In this document: piece by piece, positions 5,446 through 5,654 of the stretch
Numbering within the stretch: position 1 is the stretch's first letter
How the letters are laid out: each line of letters starts with the position of its first letter
NCBI GenBank assembly: GCA_020846575.1
Contig: JADLDQ010000131.1
Location: forward strand, 1-5,654
From: Burkholderiales bacterium
GTDB taxonomy: Bacteria > Pseudomonadota > Gammaproteobacteria > Burkholderiales > SG8-39
Direction: 5' to 3'
DNA: 5,654 bases
Notes under the pieces: model-generated
Databases searched by the model: none
The model's input: the letters and a program-made list of their open reading frames with translations, nothing else
What the model was told of the DNA's origin: nothing
Translations under genes and position numbers: made by a program

Positions 5446-5477
5446 GACCGCGCTGCGGGAGCATGTGCAGCGCGGTC
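5446..5477. repeat. Perfect 11-bp inverted repeat with 10-nt loop
   Basis: The arms GACCGCGCTGC (5446-5456) and GCAGCGCGGTC (5467-5477) are exact reverse complements. No T-run follows on either strand, so it is not an ordinary intrinsic terminator. In a transcript from the candidate promoter it would form within the first 50 nt. It could be an RNA hairpin or a dimeric operator. Confidence 0.6.
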
Positions 5478-5500
5478 CCCTGACGCGTGACCATCGCGCG

Positions 5501-5529
5501 ATTATAGGAATACGCCTCGAGGGCGGCAG
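5501..5529 (-). promoter_or_regulatory. Candidate sigma70-type promoter with perfect -10
   Basis: On the minus strand a perfect TATAAT lies at 5501-5506 in otherwise GC-rich DNA. A hexamer 17 bp upstream (5524-5529, CTGCCG) matches only three of six bases of the -35 consensus, so an activator may be needed if this is real. Transcription would start near 5494 and leave a leader of about 350 nt before the giant gene. No better-placed promoter was found closer to the start. Confidence 0.4.
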
Positions 5530-5654
5530 CTGCGCGCCAAGCGCATTCGTGACTTGTGTCAAAAAAAGTTCGTGCAGGACTCGCGGCGCCGCTCCGGTGT
5601 CTTCGACCGCTGCGAACGCAAAGCGAAGGCGCGGATGGCACAGACCGTGCGGCC

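Larger units (their letters stand above)
5142..5654. other. Non-coding upstream region (513 bp)
   Basis: No gene can be supported here. A frame on the minus strand (5153-5641) is open for 162 codons, but it resembles no family I know, is Arg/Ala-rich with simple repeats (VFTVFTVF from the tandem 9-mers), and contains the best promoter match. At the right edge, a minus frame open from 5654 ends at a TGA at 5559-5561; it could be the last 31 codons of a neighbour, but nothing supports that. A run of seven A at 5561-5567 lacks an adjoining stem. Confidence 0.6.

Noticed and set aside
5446..5477. Intrinsic terminator at the 11-bp inverted repeat
   Set aside because: Neither strand has a T-run after the stem, and no gene end can be placed next to it. 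The same applies to the hairpin at 5192-5214.
5480..5508. Plus-strand promoter CTGACG, 17 bp, TATAGG
   Set aside because: Both boxes are imperfect and no supported plus-strand gene starts downstream within the window.
5557..5562. Perfect TTGACA on the minus strand as a -35 box
   Set aside because: It lies 50 bp from the TATAAT at 5501-5506, and the hexamer 17 bp downstream of it is TGGCGC, so it has no -10 partner.
5559..5654. Tail of an upstream minus-strand gene entering from the right edge
   Set aside because: The 31 codons are Arg/Ser-rich without any family signal. A plus-strand reading of the same bases looks equally plausible, so neither can be supported.

Overview
The window is GC-rich (about two thirds G+C by eye) and is dominated by one gene on the minus strand. 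It starts at an ATG at 5139-5141 and stays open without a stop to the left edge, giving 1713 codons read triplet by triplet. The rest of the gene lies beyond position 1. The product is a very large, acidic, modular protein of the LEPR-XLL type: a basic N-terminal leader followed by an SLEPRLLMSAD box, then a chain of beta-sandwich modules (pre-peptidase C-terminal-like, SbsA-type Ig-like and jelly-roll/MAM-like). Two copies of a Rossmann-type domain resembling ThuA/class I glutamine amidotransferases sit within this chain. It is probably exported and acts at or outside the cell surface. There is no taxonomic marker. The LEPR-XLL box, the codon use and the good Shine-Dalgarno suggest a GC-rich proteobacterium, but this is only an inference.

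Layout, following the gene from right to left: 5142-5654 is non-coding as far as I can support. It holds a candidate promoter with a perfect TATAAT, an 11-bp inverted repeat, three tandem 9-mers, a 10-bp tight hairpin and the ribosome binding site. Positions 4962-5141 encode the leader and LEPR-XLL box. Positions 2910-4925 encode PPC, PPC, ThuA-like copy 1, PPC and Ig-like domains. Positions 2139-2906 encode a second Ig-like and another PPC-like domain. Positions 1539-2006 encode a jelly-roll domain. Positions 1-1535 repeat the PPC, ThuA-like, PPC and Ig-like order.

The most interesting structure is an internal duplication with a period of about 985-993 residues (about 3 kb). The ThuA-like domain is the best conserved part of it. 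In the second copy a jelly-roll domain of about 160 residues interrupts a PPC-like domain that is continuous in the first copy. The plus strand carries very long open frames (1332-5225 and 45-947) that are exact antisense mirrors of this gene and should not be annotated. No complete multi-gene system is visible, and the secretion machinery and the protein's C-terminus are outside the window.
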